64,000 nucleotides of DNA. Origin: JACCZR01 sp035296565 (GTDB lineage Bacteria > Actinomycetota > Thermoleophilia > Solirubrobacterales > Thermoleophilaceae). Shown one piece after another: positions 63,860-64,000 of this stretch. The stretch is taken from NCBI GenBank assembly GCA_035296565.1, contig DATHAQ010000052.1, positions 27,307 to 91,306 on the forward strand, written 5' to 3'. The notes below the pieces were generated by a model. The model had not been told where the DNA came from. It saw nothing but the letters and a program-made list of their open reading frames with translations, and did no database searches. Position 1 is the first letter of the stretch. Each line of letters begins with the position of its first letter. The translations under genes and the position numbers were made by a program.

Positions 63860-64000
63860 CTACGCCGCATGGCTCAGTCCACGGCTCGGTCCTGTCGCCT
63901 CGGCGCGGTAGGACTCGACCGCCTGCTCGAGCTCCGCTGCCGACCAGACGCCGCGATAGAGCCAGTAGCGCTTGGGAAAGCGCACGCCTGCGCGCGCTGC
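63860..64000 (-). CDS. C-terminal end of an unknown gene (cut by window edge)
   Basis: The minus strand reads open from the right edge to a TAG (63862-63860): 46 residues including GVRFPKRYWLYRGVWSAAEL and ending in GLSHAA. Aromatic-rich and coding-like, but I recognise no family from this fragment. The gene starts beyond the window. Confidence 0.55.
   Translation of the reverse strand, partial: AARAGVRFPKRYWLYRGVWSAAELEQAVESYRAEATGPSRGLSHAA

Noticed and set aside
61478..64000. Integrated element using tRNA-Pro as attachment site
   Set aside because: No integrase and no second copy of the tRNA 3' end were found inside the window; kept only as a weak hypothesis.

Overview
The window is a 64 kb piece of a very GC-rich chromosome with tightly packed genes, about 75 protein genes and one tRNA. 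No gap without a gene is longer than about 200 bases. The gene content points to an actinobacterium, and I favour the class Thermoleophilia (order Solirubrobacterales): FprA-type ferredoxin reductase, a 70-residue stand-alone biotin carrier, a DUF3618/holin-like/DUF4235 membrane cassette, many acyl-CoA enzymes, GTG starts, 4-base ATGA/GTGA overlaps and many apparently leaderless promoters. That placement is inference; no rRNA or marker gene is present. There are no transposases, integrases, CRISPR arrays or prophage genes, so this looks like core chromosome, possibly with a slightly foreign last 2.5 kb next to tRNA-Pro.

Layout. 1-7.6 kb: end of a flavin monooxygenase, FprA, an Ppx/GppA-HD protein, an FAH-family enzyme, an ABC1 kinase, an AlkA-like DNA glycosylase, then a divergent Fe-S/redox trio (ErpA-like; BolA and CGFS glutaredoxin). 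7.6-20.5 kb: small redox proteins, an epimerase-like protein lacking the usual Lys, a DksA-type zinc finger protein, DegV, AI-2E transporter, a four-gene small-membrane-protein operon, nitrilase plus TetR, Lrp plus EamA exporter, polysaccharide deacetylase, and a large secreted phosphoesterase ending in RTX-like repeats. 20.4-33.8 kb: acyl-CoA catabolism. One five-gene operon (YdeI, BKACE, OsmC, CaiB-type CoA transferase, MerR) has 4-base overlaps throughout. A second set (enoyl-CoA hydratase, arginase-like, carboxylase beta on the minus strand; two acyl-CoA dehydrogenases, SnoaL-like and FabG-like on the plus strand) carries the same 28-bp palindrome at both ends and so looks co-regulated. 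33.8-41.7 kb: carotenoid oxygenase with PadR, an MBL hydrolase, a lipoprotein, a transglycosylase/peptidase fusion, and a two-component system whose probable binding sites (TCTCAG-type direct repeats, 11-bp period) lie before three local genes. 41.7-57 kb: a glycerol kinase/cyclopropane synthase/acyltransferase operon, a biotin carrier with a crotonase, biotin synthesis (bioB-bioF-bioD, and bioA 4 kb further on), an acyl-CoA synthetase and a fused MFS-spermidine synthase. 57-64 kb: alcohol dehydrogenase/SCP2/SDR operon, hydratase, tRNA-Pro(CGG), MATE transporter, GNAT and the end of an unknown gene.

The most unusual feature is a dispersed hairpin repeat (14 copies at 12 sites counted by eye). 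Its flanks (GGAGCRCA and GAGCACCG) and loop (GCGTTGG) are conserved while the 6-bp stem changes in a compensated way. It sits at gene boundaries, forms a 56-bp-period tandem array at 46.0 kb, and in one crotonase gene (45156) it must be translated as the N-terminus because no other ordinary start codon exists. All statements rest on reading the sequence; no database search was possible.
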